A DNA stretch of 29,376 nucleotides from an uncultured Clostridia bacterium (GTDB lineage: Bacteria; Bacillota; Clostridia; Oscillospirales; Acutalibacteraceae). Under the pieces are notes generated by a model. It searched no databases and was not told the DNA's origin. It saw only the letters and a program-made list of their open reading frames with translations. Below are positions 1 to 7,342 of the stretch, in pieces (the first letter of the stretch is position 1; the number at the start of each line of letters is the position of its first letter). The stretch lies in NCBI GenBank assembly GCA_937912175.1, contig CALDOU010000001.1, forward strand, positions 1 to 29,376, in the 5' to 3' direction. The translations under genes were made by a program, and so were the position numbers.

Positions 1-497
1 TTTAAATTTTGATTGTTCCAACCGGAACGTATTTTGACCGTTACGGGAACTTTAGATGCTTTTTTTGCGCTTTCCACTATTTTTCCGCATAATGTGGGGT
101 TTTTCATTAAAGCCGAACCTGAATTTTCCTTTACTATTTTTGTTGCGGGGCATCCCATGTTTATGTCTATTATATCGGGGTTGTAAATTTCCAATAATTT
201 AATGGCTTTTGCAAAATCATCGGGATCATTACCGAAAAGTTGAATGGCAAAAGGTTTTTTGTTATTTGAAGAAATTTTTTGAACGTTGAATAAATCTTGA
301 GATAATATTTCCTCCGAATGATTTAATAACTCAAATGTTTTATGGCTGTTATAAATAAGCCCTTTTACGCTTATCATTTCACTGGTAAAATACGATGCCC
401 CGAACACTGCACAGATTTCACGGAATGCTCTGTCTGTTATTCCTGCCATTGGAGCCAAAGCGGTTTTACCTTTAATTTCAATATTTCCTATTTTCAT
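1..497 (-). CDS. dus: tRNA-dihydrouridine synthase (N-terminal part, cut by window edge)
   Basis: This is an FMN-dependent enzyme that reduces uridines in tRNA to dihydrouridine. The reading frame runs off the left edge after 165 codons, so only the first half of the TIM barrel is present. Visible motifs are the N-terminal APMAGITDRAFR strand-loop (residues 15-26), an AIQLFGNDP segment (84-92) and DINMGCPATK (111-120), whose Cys116 is the expected catalytic acid. A TVKIR strand follows near residue 153. The ATG at 497-495 fits the usual family start, MKIGNIEIKGKTALAPM. No good ribosome-binding site is visible before it. It is divergent from alr. The family is certain; the DusB subtype is likely from similarity to Firmicute homologues but not proven. 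Confidence 0.93.
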   Translation of the reverse strand, partial: MKIGNIEIKGKTALAPMAGITDRAFREICAVFGASYFTSEMISVKGLIYNSHKTFELLNHSEEILSQDLFNVQKISSNNKKPFAIQLFGNDPDDFAKAIKLLEIYNPDIIDINMGCPATKIVKENSGSALMKNPTLCGKIVESAKKASKVPVTVKIRSGWNNQNL

Positions 498-641
498 TTT
501 TTAAATTCCGTTCTTTTTAAATAGTGAGAGTTTTTGATTTTTTATTTTAGAATATTATTTTAACATACAACCGAATGTGATATAACATAAATATAGGCAA
601 TAATTTTAAATTATATTATTTATGAATGGGAGTCTTGATTT

Positions 642-1826
642 TTGGAAAATTTTTCTAAACGTACATGGGCACAAATTGATTTGAATGCATTGGAGCATAA
701 TTTTATTAATATAAAAAATAAAATTTCCGAAAAAACAAAAATTTTATGTGTTTTAAAAGCCGATGCTTACGGACATGGTGCGGAGTTTTTAGTTAAAGAA
801 TATGAAAGATTGGGTGCGGATTGGTACGGAACTTCTAATTTAGATGAAGCTATTCAGCTAAGAAAAAGTGGAGCAAAAAAACCAATACTTATTTTTGGAT
901 ATACACCCACAAATATGGCGGATTTGTTATATAAATATGATATTTCTCAAGCTTTGTTTTCTTATGAATACGCTCAAAAACTTTGTGAGGAATGTAAAAA
1001 TAAAAAAATAAAGATAAAGGTTCATGTAAAAATTGATACCGGTATGAGCCGTATAGGCTTTTTCTGTCAATCCCCCGATGGCAGAGAAAAATCCGTTAAA
1101 GAAATATCTTTAATAAAAGAAAATATGCCGGAACTGGAATTGGAGGGAATATTTACTCATTTTTCCGTTGCGGATGATGTTACTAACAATAAGGATTATA
1201 CTTTAAAACAATTTGAAAATTTTAAAACAACAATTAATAATTTGGAAAAAGAGGGAGTAGAAATTCCTTTAAAACATTGTTGTAATAGCGGGGGAATTAT
1301 AAGTTTTCCCGAAATGCATATGGATATGGTTCGTGCCGGAGTTATTCTTTATGGGCTTTATCCCAGTGAAGAATTAAGAAACAAAATAGATTTAAAACCT
1401 ATTATGCAACTCAAAACTGTTGTTTCACAGGTAAAAACCATTCCTGAAAATATTAGCATAAGCTATGGTAGAAATTTTATATCGCAAAAAGAAATGAAAA
1501 TAGCATCGGTTGCAATAGGGTACGCTGACGGTTATTCTTTAAGATTTTCCAATAATGCGGAAATGTTGGTATGCGGTAAACGTGTTCCTGTTGTCGGAAG
1601 GGTATGTATGGACCAACTTATGCTTGATATAACAGGCGTGGATGATATAAGAGAAGGAAGTGTAGTTACGGTATTTGGGGAAGATGGAGAAAACGCAATT
1701 TTTGTTGATGAGTTGGCTCGGCGTATAGAAACCATTAACTACGAAATGGTTTGTTTAATAGGTAAGAGAGTACCGCGAATTTACATGAAAAACGGGGAAA
1801 TAATAGGCAAAAAGAGTTATATATAA
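642..1826 (+). CDS. alr: alanine racemase
   Basis: PLP enzyme that interconverts L- and D-alanine and supplies D-Ala for peptidoglycan. The 394-residue length is normal for the family. The PLP lysine is Lys39 in VLKADAYGHG. The second catalytic base, tyrosine, is Tyr275 in ISYGRNF, matching Tyr265 of the Geobacillus enzyme. Tyr294 in IGYADGY matches its Tyr284. GRVCMDQ (319-325) and the C-terminal NYEMVCLIGKRVPRIY complete the beta domain. The start is TTG at 642, preceded by GGGAGT at 629-634; a nearby ATG at 622 is out of frame. A D,D-carboxypeptidase of the same wall pathway lies 5.5 kb downstream but is not in the same operon. Confidence 0.97.
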   Translation: MENFSKRTWAQIDLNALEHNFINIKNKISEKTKILCVLKADAYGHGAEFLVKEYERLGADWYGTSNLDEAIQLRKSGAKKPILIFGYTPTNMADLLYKYDISQALFSYEYAQKLCEECKNKKIKIKVHVKIDTGMSRIGFFCQSPDGREKSVKEISLIKENMPELELEGIFTHFSVADDVTNNKDYTLKQFENFKTTINNLEKEGVEIPLKHCCNSGGIISFPEMHMDMVRAGVILYGLYPSEELRNKIDLKPIMQLKTVVSQVKTIPENISISYGRNFISQKEMKIASVAIGYADGYSLRFSNNAEMLVCGKRVPVVGRVCMDQLMLDITGVDDIREGSVVTVFGEDGENAIFVDELARRIETINYEMVCLIGKRVPRIYMKNGEIIGKKSYI

Positions 1827-1905
1827 TGAAATTATACAAAATATATTTTTAAAAAATCAAAAAAAGATGTATAATTAAATTGTTTTTGGATATTGCTTTA
1901 AAAAA

Positions 1906-1935
1906 TGTGGAAAATATTGTGGAAAATGTGCAAAA
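1906..1935 (+). repeat. three tandem DnaA-box-like 9-mers
   Basis: The AT-rich gap between alr and the kinase gene holds TGTGGAAAA at 1906-1914 and 1918-1926 and TGTGCAAAA at 1927-1935. The first two differ at one position from the DnaA box TGTGGATAA (reverse complement TTATCCACA). They may only reflect the A-rich context. Nothing else marks an origin here. Confidence 0.3.
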
Positions 1936-1987
1936 ACAAAAAACAAAGTTTTTAAATAATTATTTTTATAAAAAATCTAATCTTGTA

Positions 1988-2016
1988 TTGAAATATAATG
2001 CAAGTTGCTGTATAAT
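1988..2016 (+). promoter_or_regulatory. sigma-A-type promoter for the kinase/STAS pair
   Basis: TTGAAA at 1988-1993 and a perfect TATAAT at 2011-2016 are separated by 17 nt. Transcription should start near 2023, about 40 nt before the TTG start of the kinase gene. Confidence 0.75.
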
Positions 2017-2062
2017 ATGCAAACAAACATTGACTTTTTTGTAAAAAGAGGTGGTGCTGTCG

Positions 2063-2476
2063 TTGAAATATTATATTGAAATTTCGGCTGTGACTAAAAA
2101 CTGGGATCAAGTTTATAGATTTTTACAAAAATGTATGAAGGATTTTAATATATCGATGCCCGTACAAAAAAATATATTAATAGCGGCCGAAGAAATATTT
2201 GTTAATATTTCTAAATATGCTTATACGAAAGGTACAGGTAACGTGTTGATTGAGTTGGAATACAGTTCGGAAGGCGGTATTTTACAAATCAAATTTGTTG
2301 ACGAAGGTATTCCTTTCAATCCGACGGTATTGCCCGAACCGAACGTTAAAGATTCTATTGAAAATCGAAAAATCGGCGGTTTGGGGATATTTATGGTTAA
2401 AAAAATGATGGACCAAATGGAGTATGTTTATAAAAATGGTAATAATAATCTTTTGATTATTAAAAAAATAAATTAA
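2063..2476 (+). CDS. RsbW/SpoIIAB-type anti-sigma factor serine kinase (HATPase_c_2)
   Basis: A GHKL-fold ATP-binding protein of the partner-switch family. Such proteins hold a sigma factor or other target inactive and phosphorylate a STAS antagonist. The N box is AAEEIFVNISKYAY (about residues 42-55 from this start), and a GGLGIFMVKKMMD G2-type box lies near the C-terminus. Length is 137 residues, normal for the family. TTG at 2063 is chosen because the SD (AGAGGTGG, 2048-2054) overlaps the upstream in-frame GTG codons, which therefore cannot be the start. The STAS gene follows after 22 nt. No sigma factor or PP2C phosphatase gene is next to it, so the target is unknown. RsbW, SpoIIAB and BtrW subtypes cannot be separated by eye. 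Confidence 0.88.
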   Translation: MKYYIEISAVTKNWDQVYRFLQKCMKDFNISMPVQKNILIAAEEIFVNISKYAYTKGTGNVLIELEYSSEGGILQIKFVDEGIPFNPTVLPEPNVKDSIENRKIGGLGIFMVKKMMDQMEYVYKNGNNNLLIIKKIN

Positions 2477-2498
2477 ATTTTATTAAGGAGGAATAGTT

Positions 2499-2816
2499 AT
2501 GGAAATAGAAAAAATTATTGATGAAGAAGGAAAATGTATTTATCACATTAAAGGAAGAGTAGATACTCAAACATCCCCTGAATTACAAGAAAAATTAGAT
2601 GAAAGTTTTGAAAAAAATGAAGCCAATAATTTAATTATGGATTTTCAAGATGTCGATTACTTAAGCAGCGCTGGGCTCAGAACCGTTTTATATGCTCAGA
2701 AAAAGATTAATACCATAGAAGGCGGTACCATGAAAGTAATTAATGTTCAGCCTCAAGTTATGGAAGTTTTTGATATGACTGGATTTAATGATTTGATTAA
2801 CATCGAACATCAATAA
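2499..2816 (+). CDS. STAS-domain anti-sigma factor antagonist
   Basis: A single STAS domain of 105 residues, the usual size for RsbV/SpoIIAA. The segment DFQDVDYLSSAGLRTVLYAQ (48-67) carries the phosphorylation site. By alignment with the DST/DSS of RsbV and SpoIIAA the acceptor is probably Ser57, with Ser56 in place of the usual Asp. A strong AAGGAGG SD sits at 2485-2491, 7 nt before ATG. It is co-transcribed with the kinase gene just upstream (kinase first, antagonist second) and is followed by an intrinsic terminator, so the pair forms a two-gene unit. Function is inferred from family and neighbour; the regulated target is not in the window. Confidence 0.9.
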   Translation: MEIEKIIDEEGKCIYHIKGRVDTQTSPELQEKLDESFEKNEANNLIMDFQDVDYLSSAGLRTVLYAQKKINTIEGGTMKVINVQPQVMEVFDMTGFNDLINIEHQ

Positions 2817-2822
2817 TGAAAT

Positions 2823-2860
2823 AAAGCACTCGGCATAATAATACCGGGTGCTTTGTTTGT
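2823..2860 (+). terminator. intrinsic terminator after the STAS gene
   Basis: An 11-bp stem (arms 2823-2833 and 2844-2854, one G-U pair) with a 10-nt loop is followed by a short T-rich tail. It lies between two convergent genes and could act on both strands, though the tail is weak in the minus direction. Confidence 0.8.
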
Positions 2861-2878
2861 TGAAATAAATATTATTTT

Positions 2879-3127
2879 TTAAGCTGATTTGTTGGCAGCT
2901 GACGCAGCAAACACAGATGCGGCAACGTTTAATATACCTTGACTATTATTATTTACAAAATTCCAAGTGGACTTCCAAGAACTGCCTGTAGGAACTTTTC
3001 TTATTTTATCAGCAATAACGGTTGTACCAAATACTCCGCCGCCGAGTATACCTACAGTTGCAACTACGGTTACTGTTAGTACAATTGCATTTTCAATTGG
3101 TTTTAATATTCTTTGTGCTAAATTCAT
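2879..3127 (-). CDS. small membrane protein of unknown function (82 aa)
   Basis: I do not recognise this protein. It has a short polar N-terminus with Arg6 and Lys9, then a hydrophobic Gly/Val/Thr-rich stretch at residues 14-38 containing LGGGVFG. A polar middle follows with KIRKVPTGSSWKSTWNF (41-57), and the C-terminus is Ala-rich. There is no Cys. The hydrophobic stretch could be one membrane span or an uncleaved signal. It is probably a real gene: AAGAAGGGG (3144-3136) lies 8 nt before ATG, and a perfect consensus promoter lies just upstream. It is convergent with the STAS gene and divergent from nfo. A small membrane peptide or a bacteriocin-like product is possible, but nothing in the sequence decides this. 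Confidence 0.7.
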   Translation of the reverse strand: MNLAQRILKPIENAIVLTVTVVATVGILGGGVFGTTVIADKIRKVPTGSSWKSTWNFVNNNSQGILNVAASVFAASAANKSA

Positions 3128-3161
3128 AATTATTACCCCTTCTTAAAATTTTCTTATTATC

Positions 3162-3190
3162 ATTATAATATATTTTTTGTTTTTTGTCAA
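3162..3190 (-). promoter_or_regulatory. perfect-consensus promoter of the 82-aa gene
   Basis: On the minus strand TTGACA (3190-3185) and TATAAT (3167-3162) are separated by exactly 17 nt. This is a full match to the sigma-A/sigma-70 consensus and the only one seen in this window. Transcription should start near 3155, leaving a 5' leader of about 28 nt with the SD in it. Confidence 0.85.
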
Positions 3191-3196
3191 TGGTTT

Positions 3197-3224
3197 CTTA
3201 AAAAACAAAAAATTGTTTTTTGAG
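3197..3224. repeat. 12-bp inverted repeat between two divergent genes
   Basis: Arms 3197-3208 and 3213-3224 pair over 12 bp with one G-T pair and an AAAA centre. It lies just upstream of the minus-strand -35 box (3190-3185) and just before a TATAAT (3226-3231) that could serve nfo. It could be a shared operator, or chance in A/T runs. Confidence 0.45.
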
Positions 3225-3256
3225 TTATAATAAAATATAGGGTTAAAAATTTTGAT

Positions 3257-3300
3257 GAGGTAGGTGTAATACAGTTTAATTTATTACTGTATAAATTATG
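3257..3300 (+). promoter_or_regulatory. ribosome-binding site split from the nfo start by a hairpin
   Basis: The SD GAGGTAGGTG (3257-3266) lies 31 nt before the ATG at 3298. Between them is a perfect 7-bp inverted repeat, ATACAGT (3269-3275) and ACTGTAT (3286-3292), with a 10-nt loop. An in-frame TAA at 3292-3294 rules out any earlier start, and no other SD is near the ATG. If the hairpin folds, 7 nt remain between SD and start. A DNA operator is the alternative reading of the palindrome. Confidence 0.6.
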
Positions 3301-4131
3301 TTAAATATAGGATGTCATCTTTCTTCAAGCGAAGGATTTGCCGCTATGGCGAAAACAGCTTTAAGCATCGGGGCAAACACTTTTCAGTATTTTAGTCGTA
3401 ATCCCAGAGGCGGAGCTGTTAAAAAGCTTGATTTGGAAGATTTGAAAAATTTTAAAATTATAGCCGAGGAAAACAATTTTGTTTCTGTAATTGCGCATGC
3501 ACCATATACGATGAATTTGTGTTCCGGTAAAGAGCATATACGCAATTTTTCAAAAAATATTTTTAAAGAAGATCTTTTAAGAATTGAATCGGTTCCCGGT
3601 GCTTTATATAATTTTCACCCCGGAAGTCATATAGGGCAAGGAACGGAAAAGGGCATCTATCTGATTTCGGAAGAGTTGAATGAAGCTTTAAAACCTGAAC
3701 AAAAGACTATTGTTTTGTTGGAAACAATGGCAGGGAAAGGCAGTGAAATCGGGGGATGTTTTGAAGAATTGAAAAAAATAATAGATAACGTACAGTTAAA
3801 AGAAAAAGTGGGAGTTTGTTTGGATACTTGCCATGTATTTGACGGTGGATATGACATTGTAAATAATTTAAGTGAAGTTTTGGAAAATTTTGATCGTATT
3901 ATAGGGATGGATAAACTAAAAGCAATACATCTTAATGACAGCAAAAACATTTGCGGAAGCCGAAAAGACCGCCATGAGCAAATCGGAAAAGGGAATATAG
4001 GTATAAATACGTTTGAAAATATTATTAACTGTAAATATTTAAAAAATTTACCTTTTATTTTAGAAACTCCGCAAGAAAAATTAAGCGGTTATGCTGATGA
4101 AATAAAATTATTAAAAAAATTAAGTCATTAA
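3298..4131 (+). CDS. nfo: endonuclease IV (AP endonuclease)
   Basis: Zinc-dependent apurinic/apyrimidinic endonuclease of base-excision repair. The 277-residue TIM barrel shows the expected three-metal ligands: His in VIAHAPY, His in NFHPGSH, Glu in VLLETMAG, Asp and His in CLDTCHVF, His in AIHLNDS, Asp and His in RKDRHEQIG, and Glu in ILETP. The ATG at 3298 gives the family N-terminus (MLNIGCHLS). A possible -10 TATAAT lies at 3226-3231, with no good -35. The gene starts a head-to-tail run of five genes; the next begins 24 nt after its stop. The ribosome-binding arrangement is unusual and is described as its own entry. Confidence 0.96.
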   Translation: MLNIGCHLSSSEGFAAMAKTALSIGANTFQYFSRNPRGGAVKKLDLEDLKNFKIIAEENNFVSVIAHAPYTMNLCSGKEHIRNFSKNIFKEDLLRIESVPGALYNFHPGSHIGQGTEKGIYLISEELNEALKPEQKTIVLLETMAGKGSEIGGCFEELKKIIDNVQLKEKVGVCLDTCHVFDGGYDIVNNLSEVLENFDRIIGMDKLKAIHLNDSKNICGSRKDRHEQIGKGNIGINTFENIINCKYLKNLPFILETPQEKLSGYADEIKLLKKLSH

Positions 4132-4155
4132 AAATAATGTAAAAAGGATATTAAA

Positions 4156-7100
4156 ATGGATGATATGGTAGATTACAAAGGCGGAAAGCTCAGCGAAATT
4201 GTAATTAATTCAATTAAACCCTTTTTAGGTTCGATTAAAGAAAAAGGTATAAAAAAAAGCATAGAAAATTTATTACCCGGAGTAAAAGCCGATGACTTTG
4301 TTTTGTCAAAAATAAGGAATCAACTTGTAAAGCGCCGTGAAATTGAACTCGGAAAAGGGCTGGGAAGGGCTGCCGTTCAGTATAGATTTGACGGGATTCA
4401 AATTGAATTTTCGGGATTGGTGAAGATTTTTATTAATAAAATCACTATTACTGACGAACAAATTATAAAATCTTTTAACAGCATCATTGACCAAATATAT
4501 AAAAAATATATTTGTAATGATTTATATCTTATTGAAAAAATTGATGACATAGTTTGCAGTGTTTCTAAAACAGAAATTTATAAACCGAAAAATTCAGAAG
4601 AAAAAACGCTTTATGATTTAGCTATGCTTATTTTAATAAATTACTATAAATCTGATTTTTCCGAAAACAGACCGCTTTGGATTGAAGGCGCTCTTAAGAA
4701 TATAGAAAGCGGAAAATTTATAAAAAAATGGATTGATATTTTGGCGGAATATATTTCCGAGGTTATTTCGGAAGTAAGCAAAGAAGTATTTTTTGATTTT
4801 AAAATGACGATAGATTCTTTTTTAATCAGAATTTTTTTGAATAAAAAAACCAACAGAGGACAGATTTCTCAACTTTTAAGTATGGTTGATATAGATGTTA
4901 AAGATATAATATATAAATTTGCAAAAAGTTATGTCAGCCCCAGTTTTATAAGAGGTGCAAGTGAAATACTTTCGGATATTGTGGGAAATCTTTTGAACAG
5001 TTGCGGTAATGATTTTATGGAAAAATCCGAAGAAGTTTTTAATATTACGATGACCTTGGGAGAAACCGCGGAATGTGACAGAAACTTTCGTTGGTTTACA
5101 AGTGACCTTATAAAAGAATGTTGGTTGGAATATTCTTACAGCAAGGATTTTAAGGATAAAGTATCGGTGTTTGCTACATGTAAGCGTGTTCCTCAAACGG
5201 TACCTGTTTTAAATTTGTGGTTGATATCAAATTATAAAATTGTATTTTTAAATAAATTTTCAGCTAAAATAAAAAATTTGAAACCCGGAGCGGTTTATTA
5301 CAGAATTGTAAATTCCGAAAAAGTTTTAAGTCCGGTTTATAAAATAAACATCAATAAAGCTGAAGAAAATTTAAAATTTATGGTTTTTGCGGATTCACAG
5401 GGTATGGTTAAAAACGATTACGAAGTTTTTTCAAAAGTTTTGGAATCGGCTTACAAAAAAGAAAAATGCGCTGATTTTATGGTACATTTGGGCGATTTTG
5501 TGGATAACGGCAATAATGAAGAATATTGGAAATGGGTGCTTGAAAGTAATGTGTGGCGTAAAACTCCTACAGTAGCGCTTAGCGGAAATCATGAAGCGTT
5601 ACTGAGTGCCGTGGGAGATAAATATGGAGTTGAGCACTCTGTAAACAGGCATTTTAATTTAGAAAATCCTATTTTTAAAAATAATTCCATGGGAGCTTAT
5701 TACTCTTTTGTATACAAAAATGCGACTTTTATTGTTCTTAATACAAATGAGGTGGATGAAAACGATGAGCTTGATAAAATTCAATATAAATGGGCGCTTA
5801 ATACGGCTTTAAAAGCAAAAACCAAGTGGAAAATTTTACTTACTCATAAATCGCCGTACTCAAACGGTCCGCATCACAAAGATCCGGATGTCAAAAAAAC
5901 AGGTAAACAGATAGCAAATTTATCTTATTACGGAAAAATTGATTTGGTTATTGGCGGGCATGACCATGTATATGCAAGGACACCTTTTTTGGTTGAAGGA
6001 TTGAAAATTGATAATAAAAACGAAACAAAAGATGGTGTTTGCAATTCTTATGTTAATCCTATGGGTACAATGTTTGTTACCCCCGGAACTTCAGGAGTGA
6101 AAAATTATAAACAACATTTTCCGATAGATTTTTTTGCCGAGAAAATTTTGAACATTAAAAATCCGGTATATTCATGTGTTGAAATAAAAGAAAATCAGCT
6201 TTATTTTAAATCTTATGAATTTGATTCGGATAGCATGAAGTTTAATACCATAGATTCCTTTTTAATAGAAAAAAAAGAAATTTTGCAAAGCGATATTGAT
6301 GCTGTTTTTGTTTCAAAAATCATAAATTCAATTCCGGATATGCCTTGGATTGATAATTCGGTTTTGATTTTTAAAGCTTTTGAATATTATAAAAAACTTG
6401 AATATTCCGAAAAAGTAAAAGTTTTGAATTATTGTGATTTGTTGGAAAAATTCAGAATGAACAGTAGTTTTAAAAAAATTCAAAATTCAGAAATAAGAAT
6501 AGTAAAAAACAAAAAAGAATTTATGCATGCATTGAAAGATTTATCTGTGGGTACAATTGTTACCAAATGTAGTGAAATAAATCTCGGAAAAAAATTTTTA
6601 AATAAAAATATTGTTATTGACAGAGATTTGTGTATAACAGGGGAAGCAAGAATTTCAAATGTAAAACTCACGGTTAAGGAAAAAGGTTTTTTAATACTTT
6701 CAGGTAATGTTTGCATAGATAACAACAGGAAGCCGATGCTATTTAGTTTTTCCGGAAATATTATTGAACTTGAAGATTACGCTACGTTTATTTTAAACGG
6801 CAACGCAACCATAAACGGGGGATATGCTGTGGGAAATAAAGGCTATGGCGTTAATGCGAAAGGTGAAAATTGTTCTGTATATTTAAACAGTTCCGGATAT
6901 AATTTTGTGAATAACGGAGTTGTTTTTGCGCCGAATCCATTTTCAAAAGTGGTGGTAAATTCCGGAAAATACTTTTCTTTGGGCGGACATTCGACCTTAA
7001 ACGTAAACGGTATTTTAAATGTGAAGGGTGGATTTATAAGGAGTATAAAAGGTTATGTTGATTCCTTTATTACCATAAGTGCAGGTATAGTCGGTGAAAA

Positions 7101-7275
7101 TAACCGTCCGGAATATCAAATTCCGATTGAGTTGTTTGGAAGAGCTGAATTTTTGGGCGGAACCATTCAGGACCGTAACGGAATATCGGTTTTGGTACAT
7201 GGAACGGCGAACCAAGAAAGAGTTACGATTTGCGGAAATTATGTTGATATAAAAGGTAAACTTTTATATAATTAA
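4156..7275 (+). CDS. large metallophosphoesterase with C-terminal beta-repeat region
   Basis: This 1039-residue protein has three parts. Residues 1 to about 295 are a mostly helical region I do not recognise. Residues about 296-400 resemble the beta-sandwich in front of purple-acid-phosphatase-like enzymes (MTLGETAECDRNFRWFTSD, then NLKPGAVYYRIV). Residues about 405-705 are a calcineurin-like phosphoesterase with D413 (FADSQ), HLGDFVDN (D447, N451), SGNHE (N478, H479), THKSP (H564) and GGHDHVYAR (H602, H604), so the two-metal site looks complete. Residues about 775-1039 are beta-rich, with repeated short strands such as ATFILNGNATINGG, like a right-handed beta-helix. There is no signal peptide or membrane span. 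AAAAAGGA (4141-4148) precedes ATG. Substrate unknown. Confidence 0.85.
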   Translation: MDDMVDYKGGKLSEIVINSIKPFLGSIKEKGIKKSIENLLPGVKADDFVLSKIRNQLVKRREIELGKGLGRAAVQYRFDGIQIEFSGLVKIFINKITITDEQIIKSFNSIIDQIYKKYICNDLYLIEKIDDIVCSVSKTEIYKPKNSEEKTLYDLAMLILINYYKSDFSENRPLWIEGALKNIESGKFIKKWIDILAEYISEVISEVSKEVFFDFKMTIDSFLIRIFLNKKTNRGQISQLLSMVDIDVKDIIYKFAKSYVSPSFIRGASEILSDIVGNLLNSCGNDFMEKSEEVFNITMTLGETAECDRNFRWFTSDLIKECWLEYSYSKDFKDKVSVFATCKRVPQTVPVLNLWLISNYKIVFLNKFSAKIKNLKPGAVYYRIVNSEKVLSPVYKININKAEENLKFMVFADSQGMVKNDYEVFSKVLESAYKKEKCADFMVHLGDFVDNGNNEEYWKWVLESNVWRKTPTVALSGNHEALLSAVGDKYGVEHSVNRHFNLENPIFKNNSMGAYYSFVYKNATFIVLNTNEVDENDELDKIQYKWALNTALKAKTKWKILLTHKSPYSNGPHHKDPDVKKTGKQIANLSYYGKIDLVIGGHDHVYARTPFLVEGLKIDNKNETKDGVCNSYVNPMGTMFVTPGTSGVKNYKQHFPIDFFAEKILNIKNPVYSCVEIKENQLYFKSYEFDSDSMKFNTIDSFLIEKKEILQSDIDAVFVSKIINSIPDMPWIDNSVLIFKAFEYYKKLEYSEKVKVLNYCDLLEKFRMNSSFKKIQNSEIRIVKNKKEFMHALKDLSVGTIVTKCSEINLGKKFLNKNIVIDRDLCITGEARISNVKLTVKEKGFLILSGNVCIDNNRKPMLFSFSGNIIELEDYATFILNGNATINGGYAVGNKGYGVNAKGENCSVYLNSSGYNFVNNGVVFAPNPFSKVVVNSGKYFSLGGHSTLNVNGILNVKGGFIRSIKGYVDSFITISAGIVGENNRPEYQIPIELFGRAEFLGGTIQDRNGISVLVHGTANQERVTICGNYVDIKGKLLYN

Positions 7276-7294
7276 ATGATTAAAGTTTTATACT

Positions 7295-7342
7295 AAAGAG
7301 GTGGATTAAATTTGGCAAATTGTGCCAAGTTTTAAATTAATG
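7295..7342 (+). promoter_or_regulatory. split ribosome-binding site and hairpin before the VanY-type gene
   Basis: The SD AAAGAGGTGG (7295-7304) is followed by a 10-bp hairpin (arms 7308-7317 and 7323-7332, one G-U pair, loop 7318-7322) and then ATG at 7340. The linear gap is 35 nt; with the hairpin folded out it is 10 nt. The SD is also at good distance (7 nt) from a TTG at 7312, which opens a 7-codon frame MANCAKF ending at TAA 7333-7335, 4 nt before the ATG. So a leader peptide is a competing explanation. Confidence 0.55.

Noticed and set aside
342..524. 60-residue plus-strand frame near the left edge
   Set aside because: It is the antisense shadow of the dus gene, which reads clearly on the minus strand with all family motifs.
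3269..3292. Palindrome before nfo as a LexA (SOS) box
   Set aside because: The arms are in the reverse order of the E. coli CTGT-N8-ACAG box, and Firmicutes use a different box (GAAC-N4-GTTC). Neither matches.
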